A DNA stretch of 64,000 nt from positions 1,282,656 through 1,346,655 of the forward strand of contig NZ_JAYMGZ010000001.1 in NCBI RefSeq assembly GCF_037078405.1, in the 5' to 3' direction. The notes beneath the pieces are model-generated. The model was not told the origin of the DNA. It saw only the letters and a list, made by a program, of their open reading frames with translations, and ran no database searches. Positions 24,938 through 33,047 of the stretch are shown here, piece after piece; within the stretch, counting starts at the first letter, position 1; each line of letters opens with the position of its first letter. The DNA is from Haloarcula sp. DT43. GTDB taxonomy: Archaea > Halobacteriota > Halobacteria > Halobacteriales > Haloarculaceae. The translations under genes and the position numbers were made by a program.

Positions 24938-26169
24938 TTTCGGTCTCGAAACTGCTCTGTGACCTCGACGCCGAGGGCGACGGTCTCCGGTACGACGCGG
25001 CCGACGAGTCGACCAAACGCCAGATACGCGACCGGAAACAGCGCCGCCCGGTCGTCGTCTGGAACGTCACCAAGCAGTGCAACCTCTACTGTGACCACTG
25101 CTACGCGGCCGCCGACACCGACATCGCCGACGGCGAACTCTCGACGGCAGAGGGGAAGGCGCTGCTGGAGGACCTGGCCGACTACGGCGCGCCGGTGGTG
25201 CTGTTCTCCGGCGGCGAACCGCTCGTCCGCAACGACCTCGAACAACTGGTCGCCTACGCGAACGAGGTCGGCGTCCGCCCGGTGCTCTCGACCAACGGGA
25301 CGCTCATCACCGAGGAGCGCGCCGAGTCGCTGAAGGCGGCCGGACTCAAGTACGCCGGCGTCTCCGTCGACGGCCTGCCGGAGCGAAACGACGACTTCCG
25401 CGGGGTCGACGGCGCGTTCGAGGGCGCGGTTCAGGGCATCGAGAACTGCCTCGACGCGGGCCTGAAGACCGGGCTCCGGTACACTATCACCGAGCGCAAC
25501 GCCGCCGACCTGGAGGGGGTCGTCGACCTGCTGACCGACGTGGGCGTCGACCGCTTCTGTTTCTACCACCTGGATTACGGCGGCCGCGGGACCGAAATCG
25601 TCGACGCCGACCTCACGCCGGCCGACCGCCGGCAGGCGGTCAAGCGGGTCTGTGATATGACTCGCGGGTACCACGACCGCGGCGAGGAGATAGAGACGCT
25701 GCTGGTCGGGAACTACGCCGACGCGGCCTATCTCGTGGAGTACGCCCGCGAGCACATGAGCGAGGCCCAGGCCCGGCGAGTCTACGAGTACCTGCGGGTC
25801 AACGGCGGCGACCCGACCGGCGAGCGCGTCGCCGACGTGGACTATCAGGGCAACGTCCACCTGACGCAGTTCTGGCAGGGGTACTCGCTGGGCAACGTCC
25901 GCGACCGGCCGTTCGGCGACATCTGGGAGGACGAGTCGAACCCGCTGCTCCGGGCGCTCCGGAACCGCGAGGACCACCTCTCCGGGAAGTGCGCCGACTG
26001 CCGCTACGCCGAGGTCTGTCGGGGCGCGTCCCGCTTGCGTGCGCTCACCGTCGAAGACGACCTGTTCGCCCCGGACCCGCAGTGCTACCTGGAGGACGCC
26101 GAGGTGCGCGGCCCGCTTCCGTTCGACACTGGCAGGAACTCGATAGCCGGCGGGAGTTCGGCCGACTGA
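24934..26169 (+). CDS. Radical SAM/SPASM enzyme partnered with the candidate RiPP
   Basis: 411 residues. The [4Fe-4S]-SAM motif CNLYCDHC (Cys49, 53, 56) is followed by the SAM-binding FSGGEPL (about 91-97) and a C-terminal SPASM-type cluster (GKCADCRYAEVCRGASRLRA, later a Cys in PQCYLEDAEV). It resembles AhbD/NirJ-type heme-modifying and peptide-modifying enzymes. Translational overlap with 24623 argues that the small protein is its substrate or partner. The shared palindrome ties both to the multicopper oxidase regulon. Confidence 0.88.
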   Translation: MISVSKLLCDLDAEGDGLRYDAADESTKRQIRDRKQRRPVVVWNVTKQCNLYCDHCYAAADTDIADGELSTAEGKALLEDLADYGAPVVLFSGGEPLVRNDLEQLVAYANEVGVRPVLSTNGTLITEERAESLKAAGLKYAGVSVDGLPERNDDFRGVDGAFEGAVQGIENCLDAGLKTGLRYTITERNAADLEGVVDLLTDVGVDRFCFYHLDYGGRGTEIVDADLTPADRRQAVKRVCDMTRGYHDRGEEIETLLVGNYADAAYLVEYAREHMSEAQARRVYEYLRVNGGDPTGERVADVDYQGNVHLTQFWQGYSLGNVRDRPFGDIWEDESNPLLRALRNREDHLSGKCADCRYAEVCRGASRLRALTVEDDLFAPDPQCYLEDAEVRGPLPFDTGRNSIAGGSSAD

Positions 26170-26415
26170 CCCGGACGACCCTACTTTAATCCCCACCAAG
26201 GTGAGGGAGACGACTCATTCCGCCGTACCGGCAACTAGTGGCTGCGGCCGTCGATTGACGGTCGTGTCGTCGGGAAAGCACACGCTCAGTCTCGTGGGAC
26301 AGAATGGGCGTTCCTTCGGGCAGTCGGCCGCCCTGGACACGGCGGCCGGTTTTGTTCTCTGTGAGCACTGGGGCGGACCGGGGCGCTTTTGCCCTGCCCC
26401 CCGTTATCGCCACCT

Positions 26416-27102
26416 GTGCAGTCGGTTGAGCTACACGCGCACTCGTCGCTGTCGTACGACGGCCGGGACCCGGTCGAACTCCTCTTAGAGCAGGCCAGCG
26501 CCGTCGGCTTGGACGCGCTGGCCGTGACTGACCACGACGAAATCGACGCCAGCCTCCGGGCGGCCGAGCTCGCCCCGGAATACGGCCTCGTCGGGATTCC
26601 CGGCATGGAGGTCACGTGTGCCGCCGGACACGTCCTCGCGCTGGGGATTCAGGAGGGGATTCCGCCCCACCTCCCCTTTGACGAGACGCTCGACCGCATC
26701 CGCGAGCAGGGCGGGCTGGCGGTCGTTCCGCACCCGTTCCAGGAGTCTCGCCACGGCGTTCTAGAGCACATCTCGAAGGCCGAACTCGCCACGGCCGACG
26801 CCATCGAGGTGTACAACTCCCGGCTGTTGACCGGGCGCTCGAACCGGCAGGCCGAGCGGTTCGCGCGACGGCAGGGCCTGCCGATGACCGCCGGCAGCGA
26901 CGCCCACATCGCGGAGATGGTCGGCCAGGCGGTCACCAACGTCGGCACGGACGAGCCGACGGTCGAGGCGATTCTCGACGCGATTCGGGCGGGCAAGACG
27001 ACCGTCGAGGGCAAGCGGACGCCGTGGCGGATTAGCTTCCGGCAGGCCGCCGGCGGGGCGAAGCGACGCGTCAAGAACGGCATCGCGGAGCTCCTACAGT
27101 GA
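26416..27102 (+). CDS. PHP-domain phosphoesterase
   Basis: 228 residues with the four PHP motifs: VELHAHSSLSYDG, VTDHDEIDA, the middle VVPHPFQESRHG, and TAGSDAHIAEMV. It is a metal-dependent (usually trinuclear) phosphoesterase; the substrate is unknown. The GTG at 26416 is chosen since VQSVELHAHSS is the family start. The stop overlaps the next start (TGATG). The 246-bp gap upstream (26170-26415) contains no gene. Confidence 0.92.
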   Translation: MQSVELHAHSSLSYDGRDPVELLLEQASAVGLDALAVTDHDEIDASLRAAELAPEYGLVGIPGMEVTCAAGHVLALGIQEGIPPHLPFDETLDRIREQGGLAVVPHPFQESRHGVLEHISKAELATADAIEVYNSRLLTGRSNRQAERFARRQGLPMTAGSDAHIAEMVGQAVTNVGTDEPTVEAILDAIRAGKTTVEGKRTPWRISFRQAAGGAKRRVKNGIAELLQ

Positions 27103-28196
27103 TGCAGGGGGCCGACGCGGCCGCCGTCGCCGACGCGCTCGAACGCGGCGCCCCCCTCCCGGGGACCGGCGGGTTCGCGGGCGAACTAGATGGGACGCTC
27201 GTCCGGGACGTGCTCGGGCGCTACCCGCTGTTCGTGGAGCGTGACGTTGCTGACGAGGGACGGGTCGCCCCCGAACAGTGGAGCCACGACCCGACGGCCC
27301 TGGCCGACCCGCGGTCGTTCCCCGCTGGGTACGTCCGCGACGGCGACGGAGCCAGACGCCGCTTCACGCTGCCGTCGCCCGACCCGTTTCCGGACCGCGA
27401 GACGGCGACCGAGGCAGTCCGTTCGGCTGTCGAGACCAGCGTCGACGCCGTCGACACCGGCGGGCTGGCAATCGCCTTCTCCGGCGGCGTGGACTCAGCG
27501 CTGCTCGCGGCGCGGCTCGACGCGCCGCTGTACGTCGCCGGGTTCCCCGACAGCCACGACGTCGACGCGGCGCGGTCGGCCGCGGACCTGCTGGGGGCCG
27601 ACGTGCGCGTCGTGGAACTCACCCACGACGCCATCGAACGGGCGGTGCCCGAAATCGCCCGCGCGACGGGGCGGACGAACGCCATGGACGTACAGATAGC
27701 GCTCCCGCTGTACCTCGCCGCCGAGCGGGTCGCGGCGGACGGCTTTGACCGGCTGGCGCTCGGGCAGGGAGCCGACGAACTGTTCGGCGGCTACGCGAAG
27801 GTCGCCAAGGCACCTGAGGACCCCCGCGTCGAGGCCGACACGGTCAGGGGCGCACAGCGAGAGGTCGTCGCGACACTCCCGGACCAGCTGGAGCGGGACG
27901 TGCTCGCGCTGCGGGCCGCGGGCGTCGAGCCGGTGACGCCGCTGTTGCACGACCGCGTCGTCGCGGCCGCCCTGCGACTGGGCGGCGACCTGCTGGTCGA
28001 CGGCGAGACCCGGAAGGTCGCGCTGCGGGCGGCCGCCCGCCGCTCGCTCCCCGAGGCGATAGCGACCCGGGACAAGAAAGCCGCGCAGTACGGCTCGCTG
28101 GCGGCCCGCGAACTCGACCGCCTCGCCCGGCAGGCCGGCTACAAGCGCCGGATGGACGACCACGTCACCCAGTACGTCGAGTCGCTGGTCGACTGA
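27102..28196 (+). CDS. Asparagine-synthase-type amidotransferase domain protein
   Basis: 364 residues with a PP-loop ATP site (IAFSGGVDSALLAARL), the Asn-synthase-type LALGQGADELFGGYAKVAKA, and a terminal AIATRDKKAAQYGS. No N-terminal Cys glutaminase domain is present; a short N-terminal region (MQGADAAAVADALERGAPLP) replaces it. It adenylates a carboxylate and transfers nitrogen or another nucleophile. Coupled to the PHP gene by a 1-nt overlap. Confidence 0.9.
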   Translation: MQGADAAAVADALERGAPLPGTGGFAGELDGTLVRDVLGRYPLFVERDVADEGRVAPEQWSHDPTALADPRSFPAGYVRDGDGARRRFTLPSPDPFPDRETATEAVRSAVETSVDAVDTGGLAIAFSGGVDSALLAARLDAPLYVAGFPDSHDVDAARSAADLLGADVRVVELTHDAIERAVPEIARATGRTNAMDVQIALPLYLAAERVAADGFDRLALGQGADELFGGYAKVAKAPEDPRVEADTVRGAQREVVATLPDQLERDVLALRAAGVEPVTPLLHDRVVAAALRLGGDLLVDGETRKVALRAAARRSLPEAIATRDKKAAQYGSLAARELDRLARQAGYKRRMDDHVTQYVESLVD

Positions 28197-28203
28197 GCCG
28201 CGG

Positions 28204-28680
28204 CTACGCCTCGCGCACCGCCTCGATGGCGCGCTGGCCGACCTCGACGACGTCCGACGGGAGTTCGTCGCTTCGGCCCCGCAGGTCCTCGGGGGCGAAC
28301 CACTCCCAGTCGTCGGCTGGCTGTTCGCCCGGCCCCGGTTCGATGTCGCGGCTGTCGGCCCGGCCGTAGAAGATGAAGTCGACGTGCTGGTGGCCGACCT
28401 CGCCCTCGGCGGTGACGTTGATGTCCTCCAGCAGGAAGTGCTGTGGCTGGGGTATCGACCGGACCGTCTCGCTCTCGATGGCCTCCTGTGGCGCGACGAG
28501 GTCCACGTCGAGCCCGAGTTCCTCGCGCGTCTCGCGGAGCGCCGCCTCGTGGGGCAGTTCGTCGCGGTCGACGTGGCCGCCGGCGGGCAGCCACATGTCG
28601 AGTTTGCTGTGTTCGTGCAGCGCGACGCGGCCGTCGCTGACGACGTAGACGGTGGCGACAAAATGTCGGGTCGTCTCCAT
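28204..28680 (-). CDS. Nudix hydrolase
   Basis: 158 residues with a complete Nudix box (G-x5-E-x7-REUxEExGU) in GGHVDRDELPHEAALRE then TREELGL. It hydrolyses a nucleoside diphosphate linked to another moiety; the MutT-like size gives no more. The variable loop FLLEDINVTAEGEVGHQHVD resembles haloarchaeal nucleotide-cleaning members. Convergent with the Asn-synthase-like gene. Confidence 0.92.
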   Translation of the reverse strand: METTRHFVATVYVVSDGRVALHEHSKLDMWLPAGGHVDRDELPHEAALRETREELGLDVDLVAPQEAIESETVRSIPQPQHFLLEDINVTAEGEVGHQHVDFIFYGRADSRDIEPGPGEQPADDWEWFAPEDLRGRSDELPSDVVEVGQRAIEAVREA

Positions 28681-28723
28681 ACCGACCGAACGGGACAGCC
28701 GGTGGTTTAGGTTACGATACCCG

Positions 28724-29698
28724 TCAGGGGTGGATGTTGTCTTCCGCTTCCAGCAGTTCGTGGTAGCGGTTGCGGATGGTCACTTCCGAGATGTTGGCCA
28801 CCTCGCTGACCTGGCTCTGGGTCACCTTCTCGTTGGTGAGCAGGGAGGCGGCGTAGACGGCGGCGGCGGCGAGGCCGACCGGCGACTTGCCGGAGTGGAC
28901 GCCCTCCTCCTTGGCGTTCTGGAGCAGTTGGCGGGCGCGCCGTTCGACCTCCTCGGAGAGGTCCAGGTCCGACGCGAACCGCGGGACGTAGCTCTCGGGG
29001 TCGGCGGGCTGGATTTCCAGGCTCAGCTCGCGGACGACGTAGCGGTAGGTGCGGGCGATTTCGTCTTTCTCGACGCGAGAGACGCCCGCAATCTCGTCGA
29101 GCGAACGCGGCGTGCCGGCCTGCCGGGCGGCGGCGTACAGCGACGCCGTCGAGACGCCCTCGATGGAGCGGCCGGGCAGGAGGTCCTCGTCGAGCGCGCG
29201 CCGGTAGATGACGCTTGCCGTCTCGCGGACGTTCTCGGGCAGGCCCAGCGCGGAGGCCATCCGGTCGATTTCACCGAGGGCCTGCTTGAGGTTGCGCTCC
29301 TTGGAGTCCCGCGTCCGGAACCGCTCGTTCCAGGTGCGCAGGCGCTGCATCTTCTCGCGCTGGCGCGAGGACAGGGAGTTGCCGTAGGCGTCCTTGTCCT
29401 GCCAGCCGATGTTCGTCGAGAGCCCCTTGTCGTGCATCATGTTCGTCGTCGGCGCGCCGACGCGGGACTTCTCGTCTTTCTCCTTCGAATCGAACGCGCG
29501 CCACTCGGGACCGGGGTCGATTTCGTCCTCCTCGACGACCAGTCCACAGTCTTCACACACCGTTTCGCCGCGCTCGCTGTCGGAGAGTAGCGACCCGTTG
29601 CACTCCGGACAGACGAGTGACTCCGACTCCGCTTCCTCCGTCTGCTCTGTCTCCGTTTCGCGCTCGTTCGAGTATCGGCGGATGCTGGTATCGGTCAT
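28724..29698 (-). CDS. tfb: Transcription initiation factor IIB
   Basis: 324 residues. The N-terminal zinc ribbon is Cys30, Cys33, Cys48, Cys51 (CPECNGSLL...CEDCGLVV), the B-finger/linker contains GPEWRAFDSKEK, and two cyclin-like repeats follow (about 115-215 and 220-320). The ATG at 29696-29698 gives MTDTSIRRYSNE. It recruits RNA polymerase to TBP-bound promoters. Haloarchaea have several TFBs; this one has a canonical ribbon. The divergent gap to gatC (29699-29920) carries both promoters. Confidence 0.96.
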   Translation of the reverse strand: MTDTSIRRYSNERETETEQTEEAESESLVCPECNGSLLSDSERGETVCEDCGLVVEEDEIDPGPEWRAFDSKEKDEKSRVGAPTTNMMHDKGLSTNIGWQDKDAYGNSLSSRQREKMQRLRTWNERFRTRDSKERNLKQALGEIDRMASALGLPENVRETASVIYRRALDEDLLPGRSIEGVSTASLYAAARQAGTPRSLDEIAGVSRVEKDEIARTYRYVVRELSLEIQPADPESYVPRFASDLDLSEEVERRARQLLQNAKEEGVHSGKSPVGLAAAAVYAASLLTNEKVTQSQVSEVANISEVTIRNRYHELLEAEDNIHP

Positions 29699-29920
29699 TT
29701 GTTGGGGGGACAACCGGGTATCGTACCCGAAAAACGTGTTGTAACCAATTGTTATATCCGCGGCGACTTAAAACTTTTGTCTGTTTCTGAAGTCCAATTT
29801 TCGAAACGAGAAACAAGAGTTGGCAATTCTTGTGTATTCGCTTCAGTTCATGTTACCAAACCTATATTTTCGTCCCGGTGTTTCGAAACGCTTACCGCGC
29901 ATCCAGCACTCCGCCCCGAC

Positions 29921-30199
29921 ATGAGCGACCCCGCCGTCGACCCCGAGGAGGTCCGGCACGTCGCCGACCTCGCCCGCGTCGACCTCGCAGACGACGAAAT
30001 CGAGCGGTTCACCGGGCAGTTCGTCGACATCCTGGACGCGTTCGAAGCGCTCGACGACGTGCCCGAGACAGACCGGGACGCCGAACTATCGAACGTGATG
30101 CGCCCCGACGAGGTACGTGAGAGCCTCTCGCAGGAGGAAGCGCTCCAGAACGCCAGCGACACCGAAGCGGGACAGTTCAAAGGGCCGAAGGTGTCGTGA
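29921..30199 (+). CDS. gatC: Aspartyl/glutamyl-tRNA amidotransferase subunit C
   Basis: 92 residues: VDPEEVRHVADLARVDLADD, FTGQFVDILDAFEALDDV and the conserved MRPDEVRESLSQEEAL, typical GatC. It stabilises GatA and couples it to GatB in Gln/Asn-tRNA formation. The stop is 1 nt before gatA. A TATA-like box (cctatatttt, about 29866-29875) lies upstream. gatB is not nearby. Confidence 0.95.
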   Translation: MSDPAVDPEEVRHVADLARVDLADDEIERFTGQFVDILDAFEALDDVPETDRDAELSNVMRPDEVRESLSQEEALQNASDTEAGQFKGPKVS

Positions 30200-30200
30200 G

Positions 30201-31478
30201 ATGACGGAGTACAATGGCTACGTCACCGACGAGACCATCGAGGGGGCCGAGGACGGCCCGCTGGCGGGCCGGACCGTCGCGGTCAAGGACAACATCTCCA
30301 CCGAGGGCGTCCGGACCACCTGTGGATCGGCGATGCTCGACGACTACGTCCCGCCGTACGACGCGACGGTCGTCGAACGGCTGAAAGACGCCGGCGCGAC
30401 CATCCCCGGCAAGACCAACATGGACGAGTTCGGGATGGGGACGACCACCGAAACGTCGGCCTTCGGCCCCGTCGAGAACCCCGTCGCTGAGGGCCGCGTT
30501 CCGGGCGGCTCCTCCGGTGGCTCGGCCGCCGTCGTCGCCGCCGGCGACGCCGACCTCGCGCTGGGGAGCGACACCGGCGGCTCCATCCGCTGTCCGGCCG
30601 CCTTCTGCGGCGTCGTCGGCATCAAACCGACCTACGGGCTGGTCTCCCGGTACGGCCTCGTGGCCTACGCAAACAGCCTCGAACAAATAGGCCCTATCGC
30701 GCCCTCGGTCGAAGCGGCCGCCGAGCTGCTGGACGTCATCGCCGGCCCGGACGAGCACGACGCGACCACCCAGGAGGCTCCAGAGGCCGACGGCTCCTAC
30801 GCCGGGGCCGCCGACGGCGACGTGGACGGGCTCTCCATCGGCGTCCCGACCGAACTGCTGGACGGAGCCGACGAGGACGTCGTCGAGACGTTCTGGGACG
30901 CGATGGCCGACCTCGAAGCACAGGGCGCGAGCTACCACGAGGTCCACCTCCCGTCGGTCGAACACGCCGTCGAGGCGTACTACGTCATCGCCATGTCCGA
31001 GGCCTCGTCGAACCTCGCGCGGTTCGACGGCGTCCGCTACGGACAGTCGGGCGGCTACGAGGGCAACTGGAACGAGTCGTTCGCCGACGCCCGCGAGGAG
31101 GGCTTCGGCGAGGAGGTCAAGCGCCGGGTCCTGCTGGGCACGTACGCCCTCTCGGCGGGCTACCACGACAAGTACTACAAGAAGGCCCAGGACGCCCGCG
31201 CGTGGGTCAAACAGGACTTCGACGAGGCGCTCGAAAACGCCGACGTGCTCGCCTCGCCCACGATGCCCGTCCCGCCGATGAAACGCGGCGAGAGCCTGGA
31301 CGACCCGCTCACGATGTACCTGGCCGACGCCAACACGACCCCCGTGAACCTAGCGAACCTCCCCGCAATCTCCGTGCCGGCCGGCGAGACCGACGACGGA
31401 CTCCCCGTGGGCCTGCAACTGGTCGGGCCGGCCTTCGGCGAGCGCGAGATTATCCGTGCGGGAAGCGCGCTGGCGTAG
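30201..31478 (+). CDS. gatA: Aspartyl/glutamyl-tRNA amidotransferase subunit A
   Basis: 425 residues of the amidase-signature family. The Lys-Ser-Ser triad is visible: VAVKDNIST (first Lys), then VPGGSSGGSAAVVAAG with the cis-Ser, and GSDTGGSIRCPAAF with the nucleophile Ser. It releases ammonia from glutamine for GatB. The protein ends GEREIIRAGSALA. Directly after the stop lies a unit that carries a second copy of this end (31585-31626). Confidence 0.97.
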   Translation: MTEYNGYVTDETIEGAEDGPLAGRTVAVKDNISTEGVRTTCGSAMLDDYVPPYDATVVERLKDAGATIPGKTNMDEFGMGTTTETSAFGPVENPVAEGRVPGGSSGGSAAVVAAGDADLALGSDTGGSIRCPAAFCGVVGIKPTYGLVSRYGLVAYANSLEQIGPIAPSVEAAAELLDVIAGPDEHDATTQEAPEADGSYAGAADGDVDGLSIGVPTELLDGADEDVVETFWDAMADLEAQGASYHEVHLPSVEHAVEAYYVIAMSEASSNLARFDGVRYGQSGGYEGNWNESFADAREEGFGEEVKRRVLLGTYALSAGYHDKYYKKAQDARAWVKQDFDEALENADVLASPTMPVPPMKRGESLDDPLTMYLADANTTPVNLANLPAISVPAGETDDGLPVGLQLVGPAFGEREIIRAGSALA

Positions 31479-31626
31479 GACGCGAGCGCCATGCGAAGCG
31501 AGCGGTTTTTCGCCCACGTTTTTCGACGAGCGGTGCCCGCAGCGAACACAGTGAGCGAGGACGCCCGAGGAAAAAAAGGTGGTTGGCGAGCGCGAGAGTA
31601 TCCGCGCCGGCAGCGCGCTGGCCTGA
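31479..31626 (+). mobile_element. Gene-3'-end element downstream of gatA (copy 2)
   Basis: A 148-bp unit after the gatA stop, built as at hisF: GACG directly after the stop; a 27-nt spacer; core TTTTTCGCCCACGTTTTT (31506-31523, 17 of 18 identical to the hisF copy); a 47-nt variable middle with GAGCGG and ACACAGTGAGCGAGG; a run of seven A then GGTGG (31571-31582); then the displaced gatA tail. CCAC/GTGG and T5/A5 arms can pair. No mobility ORF inside. Confidence 0.62.
31585..31626 (+). pseudogene. Displaced second copy of the gatA C-terminal codons
   Basis: Fourteen codons reading GERESIRAGSALA plus stop, against GEREIIRAGSALA at 31437-31478. Four differences are synonymous (Arg, Ala, Gly, Ala), one is Ile to Ser, and the stop is TGA instead of TAG. 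A diverged allele of the gene end, not a fresh duplication. Confidence 0.87.
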
Positions 31627-31692
31627 CCGCCCGCGCCGCGGGTTGGACGCCCCGTCACGCTTTTTGAACAGGCTCGCCTACTACGACCGAGC

Positions 31693-32820
31693 GTGCCCTC
31701 CACCAACAGTACGCGCCGGCTACGGCTGGGTGCCCTCCTGCTCGTGCTTGTCGCCTTCGACGCGCTCGCCGTGGTCACGGCGTACGTCCTGGCACACGTC
31801 GCGTACGGCCTGCTCCCGACGGTCGGCCTCCCGGTCGGCGCGTCGGTCTGGACCCGGGGGTTCCATCTGGTCCCGCTCGGTCCCGTGGTACTCGCCGGGA
31901 CGCCGCTCGTGTTGGCCCTGCAGTTCGTCTTCGGCTACCGGGTCACGCTGCGCGAGGCCGCCGGCGGGCCGGACCTGCCCGAGGCGTCCGAGCCAGAGAC
32001 CACCCGGGAGCGGTTCGTCGCCATCAAGCGCGAGCGGCTCGGGGCGCGGCTCAGCGACCGGGTCCGACGGCTGGCCCGGACGGCGGACATGCCCGCTCCC
32101 GACGTGCGCGTCATCGACTCGGCGACGCCGAACAGCTACGCCGCCAGCCGGCCCGGCGAGCGGACGCTGTTCGTCACGACGGCGCTCGTCGACCGGCTCG
32201 AGGACGCCGAACTGGACGCCGTCCTCGCCCACGAACTCGCCCACCTGAAGAACGGTGACTCGTTCGTGATGACTGCGGCGGCGTTCCTGCCAATCGTGAG
32301 TGCTCGGGCCACCCGGAGCCTCCGGACGACGCTCGAAACGTCGGTGGTCACCCACCGGTTCCTGGACGGCGACACCAGCAGGAACGCCGTCGGCGCGGCC
32401 TACTTCCACTTCCCGCTGGTCGCGTTCGCACTCCTCGCGCTCCCGCTCGTGGCGGCGCTGTACCTCGCCAGCACGGCCTGTTACCGGCTCCTGTCGCGGG
32501 TTCGGGAGTACGCCGCCGACGCGGGCGGTGCCGTCATCTGTGGCTCGCCGGCGGCGCTGGCCAGCGCCCTGGAGACAGTCACGGGCGACCGCCGGCCCGA
32601 CACGGACATCCGGACCGCCGGGACCGGCGTCCGGGAACTGTGTGTGGTGCCCGACGCGATTGCGTCGGAACCGCCCGACCCGCCGGAAGGGCGGGCCGAG
32701 CGAATCGCCCGCCGGTGGCACGCCGTCACCGAGCGGGCCCTGCCCGACTCGCATCCGGCCGTCGACGACCGCGTCGCCGCCCTGCGGGAGCGCCAGTCCG
32801 CGCTCGACCGGGGGCGCTAA
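31693..32820 (+). CDS. M48-family membrane metalloprotease (HtpX-like)
   Basis: 375 residues starting at GTG. Two N-terminal helices (about 12-38 and 58-80), then the HExxH zinc site HELAH (180-184) in AVLAHELAHLKNGDSFVM. A further hydrophobic pair (FPLVAFALLALPLVAALYLA) precedes the third-ligand region REYAADAGGAV. Probably digests misfolded membrane proteins in the cytoplasmic membrane. The catalytic domain faces the cytoplasm by analogy with HtpX. Confidence 0.9.
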   Translation: MPSTNSTRRLRLGALLLVLVAFDALAVVTAYVLAHVAYGLLPTVGLPVGASVWTRGFHLVPLGPVVLAGTPLVLALQFVFGYRVTLREAAGGPDLPEASEPETTRERFVAIKRERLGARLSDRVRRLARTADMPAPDVRVIDSATPNSYAASRPGERTLFVTTALVDRLEDAELDAVLAHELAHLKNGDSFVMTAAAFLPIVSARATRSLRTTLETSVVTHRFLDGDTSRNAVGAAYFHFPLVAFALLALPLVAALYLASTACYRLLSRVREYAADAGGAVICGSPAALASALETVTGDRRPDTDIRTAGTGVRELCVVPDAIASEPPDPPEGRAERIARRWHAVTERALPDSHPAVDDRVAALRERQSALDRGR

Positions 32821-32858
32821 GGGGTACAGTTTTACTCGCCGGCGACCCGAGAGAGGGT

Positions 32859-33041
32859 ATGAGCGACGACGACGGACGGCTGAGTTGGCTCCACTGGCCG
32901 ACGGTCCTGAAGGGGTTGGCACTGGGCATCGGCGTCGGCCTGATACTGGCCGTCTCGCTCGGCGACTTCTACCTCGGCATGGCGCTCGGGACGCTCAACG
33001 GGCTGGCCTTCGGTATCGGCTGGTCGCACTCCCGAGGGTGA
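32859..33041 (+). CDS. Small membrane protein
   Basis: 60 residues: MSDDDGRLSWLHWPTVLKGL then a Gly-rich hydrophobic hairpin (LALGIGVGLILAVSLGDFYL, ALGTLNGLAFGIGWSHSRG). Resembles short haloarchaeal membrane proteins of unknown role. Convergent with the glycosyltransferase. Confidence 0.72.
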   Translation: MSDDDGRLSWLHWPTVLKGLALGIGVGLILAVSLGDFYLGMALGTLNGLAFGIGWSHSRG

Positions 33042-33047
33042 GCGGCG

